64,000 nt of DNA from Coprinus comatus. Taxonomy: Eukaryota; Basidiomycota; Agaricomycetes; Agaricales; Agaricaceae. A model generated the notes under the pieces. It did no database searches and was not told the DNA's origin. It saw only the letters and a program-made list of their open reading frames with translations. Where the stretch lies: the NCBI GenBank assembly GCA_034638255.1, contig JAWPGT010000017.1, positions 310,001 to 374,000 on the forward strand, given 5' to 3'. This document shows, one piece after another, positions 12,641 to 23,349 of the stretch (its first letter is position 1; every line of letters begins with the position of its first letter). The position numbers and the translations under genes were made by a program.

Positions 12641-13029
12641 TTTGTGTAGTTGCAGATGAATTGATATTGTTTCCGCTTTCGTCTCTTCCACACCCCTACC
12701 CCTGCTTCCTTCCACAACCATCGTCCAAGTCACAGACACACATCAACCAGATAATTAATATTCCACTCAACAGAGTCGACAGATAATAATCATATTCCAC
12801 CCAGCCGAGTCGACAGCCACTGATTTTTACGTCCACAAACAACCACTGGCAGAGGGTCCGAGTCCCCTTGCTCTGACTCACTTCGCATTTCTTCAGTGCC
12901 TAGCACTCAGGACAATGTGAAAAATACGATACCAGAGGAATTGCGAGTCTCTGACCCTCTCTTTTATATGCAGGAAGACCAGACATACCTAAAAATACCT
13001 TCTGTCCTTTCTTCCTTGCTTTCTGCTTC

Positions 13030-13480
13030 CTTGGTGCATAAATGCGTCAAAAAACTCGAGACACGTCGCCATAGATCTCCCGCAGCTGCCTGGGATAGGA
13101 AGTACGGGGTGTTGAGGGAAAATGTACATATATGCTCTAAACCACTGAGACCACCGAGATTGTATGTCTTTTTATTTATTTTTGAATTGATAGCCTTTTT
13201 TGATTGTCATTCACGCAGTCCAAAGTTTGTAATTTTAAACGCCATTGTCGGGATTTTCTCTTCAAGTTTATCAACCCAATTTCTCCCAGAAGAAACTTGG
13301 CGCTTAGCATTTCTCGTACACACTTCTCCGTTCAACGGATCACAGACACCATACCAAGATCAAGGAGGATTTGCTACTGTTGCTATATATTCTTGCACTT
13401 CAAGGTCGCATCCAAACACCAAGCCTATTGGAACAGTCATTATTCGATCAAACGTAATACGGGCGTTGGGCAGTCATCCT
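13030..13480 (+). pseudogene. Partly conserved coding block in arm 1
   Basis: The frame from about 13030 reads KCVKKLETRRHRS ... WDRKYGVLRENVHICS; the matching place in arm 2 (about 21760-21640, minus) reads GKLESPRRFFG ... WKQKYRLLNENVHVCS. The shared residues K-L-E, RR, W, KY and ENVH[IV]CS and a shared intron position after them (GTATGT ... CAG, about 13162-13219 here) show these were once exons of one gene. Beyond the intron no single frame stays convincingly aligned between the copies, so at least one is decayed. Function unknown. Confidence 0.4.
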
Positions 13481-14656
13481 AGGCGGCTCTTGTTATGGAA
13501 TTGCTCTTCAAGCACCAACCATTTCTAGTCACTCTTGCTGGAATCTCGGCTTGTTGCTTCTGGCGTTTGCAGTTGATCTGGACTGGGCTGCTTGGTCTCA
13601 AGTCTCTTCGCATATTCTTGAATATTTGGTTATGGACCCCTAGTGTCTTCACTATCAACTACAAGTCTCAACACACGTTTCTCTCGATTGGTTACTACTT
13701 GATTGATCAGCTTAAAGGGCATCATGGTTGAAGGTCAAGGAGTACAGTCTTGACTCACAATATCTCGGGCGCCTGTATTGGTAAAATCATTCACATCAAC
13801 CTTCTTTGATGGATACAAATATATCCACCAATGGCTCCAACGACCAAGCGCCTCCAATCCGGCAGTAGGAAAGTCACTGCAATATAATCCCTTTTGGTAT
13901 TCGCAGGCTGTTCGTTGATTTGGGCACCGCCAGTGGCCAGCCTCTTCGACGTAAATGGTCCACAGAAAATTCCCCGCTTAATTCCAAAAATATATCGACC
14001 GATTCATGGGAGGATTGAAAGACAAACAGTTTTCCAGAGAATATAGTTCGTAGAGTGCACGAAAATCCGCAAGAATTGGTCCCGTATATTTTTCGCGAGC
14101 CAGACTTCCTCTTTTCCTTCATTATTCGATCCAATGCCTCCAATAATCGCCAGAAACCTAGTTATCAAGCAGAAGCATTGTTCAACGCTTTGCCGGAACC
14201 AAGATTCCGAGTATCTCAGGGCGCACAGGTAGTGCAGGTCCTGCACTATCCATCGAGAACCGAAGAGAGGTGAAAGGTATAAGAGGTTTGGCCAGTTGTA
14301 ATCCATTCTCAGACTAGAAGGTGTCCAGAGAGTTTTGTACCAATATCACCACGGGTTTCCTCGTTGAATATGAGGATTGGTCAAAAAGTGGGAAGACTGC
14401 ACGGAGCTCGACCTGTTATTGTCGACATTCAGAAAAGTAGGCCTCTGGAACTGAATATATCATTGCGGATTGTCGCCAGACTTGGTAGTGTTTATGAATG
14501 GAAGTGGCTGGGATACACAGACGCAAACGGCGCTTTACACTAAACAAGGCAGTCTCCCTCCTTTCCTCAACAGTCACCCGAGGACACACCGCCCACACAC
14601 ACTCTACCCCAACTCCTCTATCTTACAAGTCTCCTTTTCCTCCATAAATCTCACAA

Positions 14657-15137
14657 ATGGTCTACCCTCTTAACCAGCTTCCTGCGGTTGGGCCGGCAGA
14701 AGCCAGGGGAATGACATTTTCTGACCAACGATACGACCCGCAGCGTATCTCTCGACCACCTTTGGCGCATCCTCGTATTCGTTGCCCAGAAATCTGGACA
14801 TCAGCCGCAAATAGAGAGGGTCCTGAGGCTATCACGCTTGTAAGTGCCTCGGCAACTTTCTTCGCGTCAACCTGTCAACCGTTCATCATCCGTTGTTACT
14901 CTAATTTTATCGCAGCCTCCTTTCCAAACCGTGAATAGACAATTTGAATGCACGCGGTGCACCTCTCCAGGCAAGGTACTCCATCATATGCTGTCGCGCA
15001 TTGCAAAAACTCAATAACAAAATTTTCAGGCTAGCTTTATTGAGAGGTGCATCGCGTGTTTACGCAGAATCTGGGTATGCGTGTTTGGGCAATGTGCAGG
15101 ACGGACGAAAAAGGTCAACTCTTCTCTTCATGCTTAA
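14657..15137 (+). CDS. Small CX2CX11CX2C protein, arm 1 copy (116 aa, shortened tail)
   Basis: Three exons, 14657-14839, 14916-14975 and 15030-15137, all phase 0. The protein opens MVYPLNQLPAV, contains RYDPQRISRPPLAHPRIRCPE, and in exons 2-3 has ECTRC ... RCIACLRR, a CX2CX11CX2C arrangement that could bind one zinc ion. The arm 2 copy shares length, splice sites and most residues up to here. After VNSSLHA a TAA ends the frame, and a second TAA follows six codons later; beyond these, the residues QPQNPPSVRSSIN still match the arm 2 tail, so this copy lost about 45 C-terminal residues. No signal peptide. Function unknown; I do not recognise the family. Confidence 0.6.
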
Positions 15138-15257
15138 GGCGCACAAAAAAACTAACATGTTCAACCTCAGAACCCTCCAAGTGTGCGCTCCAGTATCAAT
15201 GCAGACGATATCTTCGAACTCGAAGAAGCCAATTTACAGGTTGAAGAAAAAGTGGAC

Positions 15258-15588
15258 TAATATATATGAAAATACACCTATCTATCATCACGTTCCTTTT
15301 CACATTCTCGCTGATGCACCGTTTGCATGCTCACATTGTATATATCTAAGCTGCCTAATCTTGTTCATACTCCCGAACATACGGGTACAATATATCTATC
15401 TTTAATCTTTTGGGTATTTTGCATGTTGCTTTTGATGGGTTCGAAAGTTCTACAACGCCCCCCCACGTGCAATTCTTTTTGAAGGTTTCTCCCTTTAGAT
15501 AACCGCGTGGGTATAGATGGTACTACTGATTACACTAATACTTATAGGCGCTTCTCTCGATTCGTTCTTCTTTTCTCTCACAACTAGA
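15258..15588. other. Intergenic region
   Basis: Between the arm 1 gene and the EthD-like gene. Nothing recognisable; homology with arm 2 fades here. Confidence 0.4.
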
Positions 15589-16479
15589 ATGCTTCTTGTC
15601 ATTCACTTCATTGTACAAAGCACTTCTGACAATGGAACTATCGATAGGATACCTGAAGAAATTTGGAAAAGTAAGTTGCCCTTTCATTCCTTTCTTTCAA
15701 AGGTAATATTTAATTTAATTTATAGAATTATGGTGGAAAGTCATTGAATGTCCATGTAATATCTACACATCACCAAGGGATAATTCAAATCCAAAGAGAG
15801 CCGTAGTATTATTATGTGACGTTTCAAAGGCAACAAGAGCTACGATTGCATTCATATGTAAACAGATGGAAATGATTGGAAAGACTTCAATGCAAGTGCA
15901 AATGTCACTTACTGATTGGACTTCGAACATAGAGGTGATGACGTTGAAAATGGATTTGGATAATATTAGATTGTATAAAGGATATCCTAAGGATGATTAT
16001 CTTAGAGGTGTGGAGGATATAGTGAAGGATATAGAAAGGAAAGTGAATGCGAAAACGGAAACGGAAACGGATAAACGGATATGGATATGGGTACTCCGAA
16101 TCGTATTTTGGTTATGAATTTTATGACACCGAAGAAAGATTCGGAAAAGGAGTTTAATGAATGGTATGCAAAGGAACATATACCGATGTTGACTAAAGTT
16201 CCTGGATGGATATCTTCGACTCGATATATATTCGAACCATTACCAGAAATCACTATGACCGAGCCGTCATTCTTCTTCAAGGATTCGGATACTCATACTG
16301 TACCAAAACCAAAACCAAAGTATATGGCGTTACATGAATGGGCAGTTGGTAATGGTGAGGATAAGGATAAGGTTTTTGAGTCTGTAGAATATAAGGCTGC
16401 GACGAGTACAGTTTGGAGGGAAAAGGTGTTGGAAAAGGTGTTGGAAAAGGAAAGATGGGTTCTTGAATTCGTCGCTTGA
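15589..16479 (+). pseudogene. EthD / dimeric alpha-beta barrel protein with broken frame
   Basis: The clear part is 16081-16479: NRILVMNFMTPKKDSEKEF, NEWYAKEHIPMLTKVPGW, YMALHEWAV and ATSTVWREKV are hallmarks of the second barrel of fungal EthD-domain proteins. Upstream, a frame from an ATG at 15589, with an intron of about 50 bases (GTAAGT at about 15670 to an acceptor at 15723), runs to a stop at 16117 in a different frame and ends KTETETDKRIWIW, just where the EthD frame should continue. The frame change falls in a simple repeat (ACGGAA three times, then GGATAT twice), a likely slippage site. One inserted or lost base would explain it; a missed splice is the alternative. No catalytic function can be assigned. 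It sits between the inverted arms, beside MFS gene A. Confidence 0.6.
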
Positions 16480-16591
16480 TAGTGCTACACGTTGGATACC
16501 AGATCCTAAATGAATTGTGGCACGAAAATGTTGAAATTGATGTTGTACAACCGTCAATAATTACTATTCCTACCAATTTGTACCGCTAGTA

Positions 16592-19010
16592 CTACTTGTT
16601 AGAAGACGATGGATCGCCTAGTCTGATTCTCCATTCTTCCCCTTTGTACATAAGAAATACAATTGGTAAAAATGCCATGATGCTAACAATGAGGATATGT
16701 GGAGTGAATAATAAATTAAAAGTGTGTAAGTGGGTGATATAAACTAACCAGATAGCTGCAAATACTGTAAATGACCATTGGAAGCCAATCTATTTTTGAG
16801 AACAATCAGTGATCAGAAGATGCTTAATTATCTTTTCGGGAAGATTAATTATTACCACATCGCCAAATGGTATGCTTTTGTGACGACATTGAACTTTCAG
16901 CTATTTCAGTATACCATGAATCTTGTAAATCACTTACGAGTAAAAACCCAAGGTCAAGCCGAATACTTGACGTATAAAACTTGTCATAATATTGAATGAG
17001 TATTGTGTGTGAAATAGCCAATAGATGTAGATGTACACACCCGAAACAAATGCTTGCATCGTTACTTCGAGAATTATAACAATCGTTGCAACTGTATGTA
17101 TAACAGACAGATGAAACGATTTGCACTTCAACAGTCTATTTAGTTTTCACGTGGGTAATAAAAGTGATAGACCAATTACTTCCAAAGCATGCGATAGCTA
17201 AATTTAACAAGCTCCATTAGTAAGAACAGAGGTATATCAAACTTAAATTAATCAAGTGCATGGCACTTACCCATTCCAATGCAAGGCGCTATATAAGTAT
17301 GAGCATATCTCACCGTGAATCCGTCTGTATGTATGTCAGTCAAAATAGACCCTTTCAAACTCGAGTACAAAAAACCTGCATCTATGGAATTTGTGAGAGA
17401 TAAGACAGAATAATGATAGCTTGAAATCTCTTTACATTAAAAGTCCTATGGGAACTGTGATAGCTCCAGTCCATATTCCTTGAAGTCGAACTTCGACTGC
17501 TGAGGTTTGACCTTTTTCGAGAGCTCTTCTGCGAGCGCGTTGCATCATAGCATCTGTGACTGGACCTGAGCATAATTCTCCTAATGAACTAAGGTTTTTT
17601 TAACATGTCAGTTCGTTATATGGAATCGCTTTCTTAAAAACAACCCAACTTACGCTCCGACAAGAAGGCTTATTCCGTTGGCGAGCCTAAAGACATTTAG
17701 TTTAGCCTTTTGCGATATCAAGGATACGAACCCATTCTGTACTGTATTGAAGTGATAGATCCTCGTAAATAGTGTCGCCAATGTCAATGCCGGCTCTATG
17801 GAAGCAAATCCATAGACAACCCCACTACGGAAATATGGAAGATATTAGGTATATACATGAAGCGGGGCGTTTCATTACTCACTAATATATTGCTGGGAAA
17901 AGTACTGAAGGATATTTCAACATACTCAAAGGTTTAATAACGAAGTCCCTCTTTTCAAGATGACGACCAGGGACTGAATGTATCCAGAGACTGAGTTGTT
18001 TACAATAGACTCGAAAAGTCAAAGAGGGTGACGAATATATTTCTCCTTGTTGGATCAATTCTTTATATTGAGATCCATCTATATTTTCGTGCTTTGTAAG
18101 ATTTGCAAAGAGGTCGTCGAAAGCATTAAATGGCCGACTGAACAGTGTTTCCGGGAGAAGAAATAGGCATATTACGAACATAGCACCTAGTTTCGAGTCT
18201 CTACGATGAGTGCCAAGATATTCGTTCGTAACGCCTTTGTCTCACCATTTAACATGGCTCCAGTCCAGAAGCACCAACGCCATCCATGATCGCGAGCAAC
18301 ATACCCTCCGATCTAAGCCGGTTGTTAAATCAGCATATAGGCATGAAATTTGCTAGGATGACTTACAATTGGAGCCAGATGTGCGCCATTAGTGAGCATA
18401 ACAGTATATAGTCCCATAGCCTTCCCTCTTTCGTGCATATAGCACATGTCAGAAATTGTTCCAGCACCAAGTACAGCAGCAGTAGCAGCTCCCGCTCCAT
18501 TGAAAGCTCGTGCAAGAATTAAAGTACCATATGATTTAGCTTCGGCTGAACCAAGAGCACTACCAAAACCAATCAGGAGGGTAAAGAGGTAAATAGGTCT
18601 TCGACCATAGACGTTTGCGATAGGTATAAAAAGGATAGGACCAAGTGCACTTGTACCAATGGCGATCGTTGTTTGGTAAGTAGCCGTCACATGTGCAATA
18701 TTGAATTCTTCGGCTAACGGTACTATCGCTGGGTTGATGATTGCAACATTCAGTGTCGCAAGAAATGCAAGAACGGATACTTGGAATAAAATACTCCATT
18801 TCAACCACTATTTAATGTATCTTTGATCAATACGGATCTAGTGCAAAATAACAAAGTACTGATACTTACTTTTGGGTAGTTGAGGGGGTCATTATTGAGA
18901 GCACTTGGTTGTGGAACAAGTGGAAGTCCAGTTTCATCCAGTTTAATGGGATGACTTAGAATCTTCAGATCAGGATCCTCGAAGAGTTTATCGGAAGATG
19001 GTAATACCAT
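16592..19010 (-). CDS. MFS transporter A, Hol1-like (DHA1 group)
   Basis: Multi-exon major facilitator gene. Exons read in phase: 19010-18870, 18807-18367, 18312-18246, 18186-17883, 17824-17732, 17686-17654 and 17588-17436, then several short C-terminal exons to a TAG at 16592. Signatures: LPLVPQPS...DPLNYPK before TM1, IANVYGRRPIYLFTLLIGFG (loop 2-3 motif A, GRRP), LARAFNGAGAATAA, RGKAMGLYT, GYVARDHGWRWCFW, and late VCYTYSCNDCYNSRSN and RQVFGLTLGFYS. The family exports or imports small cations and drugs at the plasma membrane; yeast Hol1 carries polyamines, but the substrate here is unknown. The last exon ends IGFQWS ... YKGEEWRIRLGDPSSSNK. The junction after exon 7 (GLL|...|DGFTVRYAHTY) is unresolved and probably includes a micro-exon. 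Paralogue of 26166-28549; lies between the inverted arms. Confidence 0.87.
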
Positions 19011-19512
19011 GACAAGAGGTCTCTTGAGTGTGCAGAGCGCGGGAGCTCATGGATATATATGTGTAGTTTTCACAAGAATAGAAGCATTGGTGTTGGGTTA
19101 ACATTTATTTTTAAGAGTCTGATTTGGTGATTCTCGGGGTCCTGGGTTAGGCTACATAGGTGAAGAATGTTTGTAGCTGTACTCCAATTTAAACCCGATT
19201 ATCGAAAGCAGGGTGTGTTTGATACAACTAATCTGAGAAATCGTTATATTCCCATTCAGCTTGAAACAGACTCAGACAATCAAGACCTCTACTCTTATAT
19301 ATACAAGAAGTGCAGGTTCAACGGGCGACGTTCAATGGGGTATGGTTCCAAGAAATTAATAGTGTCGTATTTAAACGTGATCCAATTATTAACAAGATTA
19401 CGAGCTCCAGGAATAATAAATGTACAACGTGTATGCATCCACGAGTACGTGGATAGGGTAGACTGTCGATTGGAGGTATTGGTGTTTCTCCTGTCCTGTT
19501 CCGTTTCTTTCT
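19011..19512. other. Intergenic region
   Basis: Upstream of MFS A and downstream of the arm 2 gene. No gene recognised; open frames at 19167-19529 are antisense chance frames. Confidence 0.4.
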
Positions 19513-20132
19513 TCACAACCACGGTTTGACTTTGATTTCACTGCATTGCTGTGAGCAGGAGATGTATGAGAGGTCGATGATATCGTCCGTATTAATACTG
19601 GAACGCGTGCTTGGAGGATTCTGAGGTTGGAGCTGAATGTCAGCTTTTCGCTCCAGCGTCGAGCAAAGAGAATTATTGACCTTTTCCATACTTCCTCCAC
19701 AACGCCAAAACCTAAATATTTTGATTTTGCTGCGCAAACACGCGATGCACCTCCTAATAAAGCTAGTCTAAAAATCGTTGTGAGCTTGCATTACGCGCTA
19801 GTATGTGATGCAGTACTCACTCTGCCCGAAGATGAACACTGTGTGCATTCTGGTAGTCTTTCAGCGCATTGGAAAGGAGGCTGAGATAAATAAGCCGTCG
19901 GTTAGAAGGAAAATATGATGGAATGACGCGATGATCTGCCGAAGCAACTTACAAGCCTGAAAACATCAGGGTTTTCTGCCTTTGCCGCTGATGTCCAGGT
20001 TTCTGGGCAACGAGTACGAGGGCGAGCCAGGGGTGGTCGAGAGATACCTTGCAGATTGTAACGTTGCTCGGAGAACGTAGTTCTCCTAGATTCTGGCTCC
20101 ACTGTAGGAAGCTGGTAGAGCGGGTGGAGCAT
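19513..20132 (-). CDS. Small CX2CX11CX2C protein, arm 2 copy (164 aa)
   Basis: Three exons, 20132-19953, 19880-19821 and 19767-19513, all phase 0, with acceptors and donors at the same residues as the arm 1 copy (FRL|PPFQ and SGR|TSFI). The product starts MLHPLYQLPTVEPES, has RYNLQGISRPPLARPRTRCPE, and carries ECTQC ... RCIACLRS (CX2CX11CX2C), then a polar tail with QPQNPPSTRSSINTDDI ending KVKPWL. The cysteine pairs suggest a one-zinc fold. No signal peptide or membrane helix. Conservation of splice sites and frame between two copies that differ at many silent and non-silent positions argues that it was selected as protein. Family and function unknown. Confidence 0.62.
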
Positions 20133-22140
20133 TCTGAGTGAATAGGTACGAAAAGGAGAGACTTGTAAGAGAAAGAGAAAGAGAGTGAGGTGCGCGAAGT
20201 ATGAATTCCTGAGTGACCGTAGAGGAGAGAGGGGGACTGCCCTTTTTGGTGTAAAGCGCCCTTTTCCCCTGTCACCCCCATCCATTCACAACACTCGGAT
20301 GCTACTAATCTGGTGACAATATCCTGCTCCCGACGCCTACTATTCTGAGAATCGATAGTAAAAGCTAAAGCTCCACACAACCTTCCTGTACTTTCCCCAG
20401 CATCCAGGGAAGGAAAACCCCCTAGCAATGTTGGTACTTCCAGGATGAAACTCTCGACGCCTTCCAGTCTAAGAATCGACGGCAACAGATCAAACTCATC
20501 GAACCCTCACCTATCTACCCGTAACAGCTTGCCCAACCTGCGCTGCCCCTGCTCTCCGAAGAGACAATTCCAAATATTTGGCTTTATTCTGGCGTTGGAA
20601 AAGAGTTGAATGATGTACTCGCAGCTTGACTTTGTGTAATTACTGGGAACATTGGGATACTAGCTGAGAAACTTGGAGCCAGCCGATGTCGAATAGTGAA
20701 GGAAGATACGAAGTCGTTTCGAGACTAGGAAGCTGGTAACCGACAATGCTCGCAAAGGGGATCCGTGCGCACTGTATAACCTATGTTTTCTCCTAAGCTC
20801 CTCGCCTTTCAACACCCCAATCAATGGATCGATGGATTATTGGGAGTTTCTAGGATTATTTGCGTTCAAGTGATTGCTCACTGGCAGCACCCCACGACCG
20901 GCTTGTGGATACCAAATGGGATTACATTCCAACAACGAGAATATGACTCTTGAGCTGCCATGTTAGAAATGCTTCGCTATCGAGTCATTGGGTGGATATA
21001 TTTACACCCATCATTTCTTGATGAGTGATGTGATGATAACAGTGTCACCGTTATAAAGCGCCCATAGATTGTGAGTCAAAGAATGTACTCCTTGACCTTA
21101 ACCACAAAATCCTTTAAACTGATGAATCGAAGTAGTAGCCAGTCGAGAGAAACGTGTGTTGATATTTGATATTTGATAATGAAGACTCGAAGACTTGCAT
21201 CAAAACCAAATATTCAAGAGATTTGTGAGGAGACTTGAGCAATTGCCGACGCCAGTAGCAAGAAACCAAAATTCCAGCAAGAGTGACTAGAAGTATTTGG
21301 TGCTTGAAGAGCGATTCTATAACAAGAGTTCCCGGATCAACTTGACTATGCCAGTATTACTTTTGATATGACTGCAACAAGAGATTTGGTATCTGAATGT
21401 GCCCTTGAAGTACAAGCATGAATCACCAGGCGACCTTGAATGATTGCTTCTCGATATCGGTGTGTGCGTCGTTCATTGAATGGAGGTGTATGCAAAGAAT
21501 GCCAAGATCCGAATTTATGGGGTTCCTATGGACTGCGCTCAAGAAAAACTTGAAGAGCAGTGTAACGAGTTCCGGGCTGTGCAAATGAAAAAAAAAATAT
21601 TCAGGAAGACTAGAGTCAGATTGTCAAAAGACGACATACCATCCGAGTATTTGAGCAAACATGCACATTTTCATTCAACAACCTATATTTCTGCTTCCAA
21701 ACCACTCCAAAGAATCTACGGCGAGGTGACTCAAGTTTTCCATGCATATATGCGTGAAAAAAAGTCGGGAGGATGATGAGCGTAAAGAAAGAGTTGATTC
21801 AGGCTTCGAAAGCGAGAACAGATACTGGCGAGTCCGTCGGACTGATGGTAATTTTCTCCTGTCGTCTCGAGCGAACGGCTACACTAGCGGGGTGCGAGGT
21901 GCGAGGTGCGAGATGAGAGATGTGAGGAAGCGTCAAAGCGAGCATAACCACCAAAGTGATTATTTAGAAATAGGGGTAAGTGGATGGTTGATTCGGCTGT
22001 GGGTTGTGTGCATTATTATTCATGCTGACGGCGAGTGTGAGTGTGTCTTCAACAATGGTGGCCGTGGCCATGGAGGAGGCTGAGTTGACTGTTGTGGGCG
22101 AGACGAAAGCGGAGGCCAAAATCGATCACTTCCGCCCAGT
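19513..22140 (-). repeat. Inverted duplication, arm 2 (minus orientation)
   Basis: Reverse-complement counterpart of 12640-15257; the anchors are listed there. Together the arms enclose about 4.2 kb holding the broken EthD gene and MFS gene A. Minus-strand frames between 20285 and 20485 (starting MPSILRLEGVES) and the block near 21640-21770 (WKQKYRLLNENVHVCS) are the remaining coding traces. Plus-strand open frames at 21480-22213 are antisense to this unit. Confidence 0.72.
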
Positions 22141-23349
22141 CTATTCACCCCCACAGTCAAACACTTCAGCTACCACCAAACACTCAATAAATAATTCGGT
22201 TGGTACAGCCTAGGAGGATGTAGCAGATAGTATCGAGGTAGAATAGTAAGCATGATTTCTCTACCTCTTCCAACGCCAAAGGCACCAAAACGCTGGTCCT
22301 TTCTCTTCGCTCGATAACTCAATCGCTTGGACTTCTTTCTAACCGACAGTATACTTACTCCTATTTCACAACAGAACCTTACGATGGATTCAAATATCGC
22401 GTCTTCTATAGAACTCGCTTCGAAAATGACTCAAGGTCTCACCGTATGCCGCCTAGACAACATACGCATGTGACGGCTATTCCAGAAATTGGTGCGGTAT
22501 TTTACTGACTACGCCAGACCGCCTACACTCACATTCAACTCCTCGTGTTTTTCTCGCCACGATATCGATTGCCATTGAAAAGCAACTGAAATCGAATTTA
22601 CCACCCCACGTTACACCAAAACTACCAACGAGTGTTCTATCAAACTATCCGTTCCATCCACCACTTCCTCCAATCTCAAAAATCAAGGAACAATAGCTTG
22701 CCAAATAATTCGAATAACAGTTCCGTCGGATCTACAGTGCTTTACACTGCGTGGGTGACTCGATAATCTAAGTGGATTATCGAGGACATATCTAAACTTT
22801 ACTCTGAGACCCACGCTCATGAGTAAAGTAAAGCTTGGATAAATACTCGCCAGTACTTGACAATCTATGTGGATTACCAAGTCACTGGCACAGTGTTTAA
22901 CCACAGCACCTCCTCCGAAAAAAAAACCATCCTAAAATCTAAACACAACTCTCGGATCAACTGCTCTCTTTTGTCTGTTTCACACCATTCAGGATTTCCG
23001 AATTACACAGAAAGTAAAATCAAGTTTGAAGCCTAGGTGGTGGAGATACCCCCGCATCAACGCCGGTAGCACAGAGTTACACGCCACGAATTATGACGAC
23101 ATGTCCTCAAAAATAGCACGGGTTTACAAAATCCAGATACTTGCCATTCTTTACATATAGCTAATTTCACTCGGGGGGACAACTCAGGTGCGGGGTTAGA
23201 TTTCAGAAAACCGCCATATTTCTCATTCTATTAAATGTATGCATTGTAGTGAGCACGAACTTCACTTATGTAAAGCGTTGGAATGAAGAGTAGATTTGCA
23301 GCAAGGAAATATATATACATCGCTTCCGGGGCAGTAGTGTGGACCGTAA
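22141..23349. other. 1.2-kb intergenic region with stem-loops
   Basis: No gene recognised. Its one structured stretch is the hairpin cluster at 22739-22888, listed separately. Downstream (22900-23349) is plain AT-rich DNA. Confidence 0.45.
22739..22888. repeat. Nested hairpin cluster
   Basis: A perfect 10-bp stem, CTCGATAATC/GATTATCGAG with loop TAAGTG, spans 22759-22784. It is enclosed by two more inverted pairs: GCTTTAC (22739-22745) with GTAAAGC (22828-22834), and GCGTGGG (22749-22755) with CCCACGC (22810-22816). A second, related hairpin at 22850-22888 has arms CCAGT-A-CTTG / CAAGT-CACTGG around CAATC TATGTG GATT. The two inner loops are near copies of each other, so the second looks like a diverged duplicate. 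Confidence 0.55.

Larger units (their letters stand above)
12640..15257 (+). repeat. Inverted duplication, arm 1 (plus orientation)
   Basis: This stretch is colinear, in reverse complement, with 19513-22140. Shared anchors, arm 1 / arm 2: TTCCGCTTTCGTCTC at 12671 / 22113; the ACTTCAAG-GTCGCAT region near 13405 / 21410; GCTCTTCAAGCACCAA near 13500 / 21315; CAACACACGTTTCTCTCGA near 13670 / 21150; GGCGCTTTACAC near 14530 / 20255; and the splice-conserved small gene at 14657 / 20132. Anchors occur in the same order at nearly the same spacing (about 2.6 kb each), so the arms derive from one duplicated unit. Identity is moderate and coding parts are best kept. Outer limits are approximate. Confidence 0.75.

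Noticed and set aside
12469..12881. Two overlapping minus-strand frames
   Set aside because: They lie on the opposite strand to the arm 1 coding traces and show no conservation with arm 2.
21480..22213. Three plus-strand open frames
   Set aside because: Antisense to inverted arm 2, where the conserved reading frame is on the minus strand.
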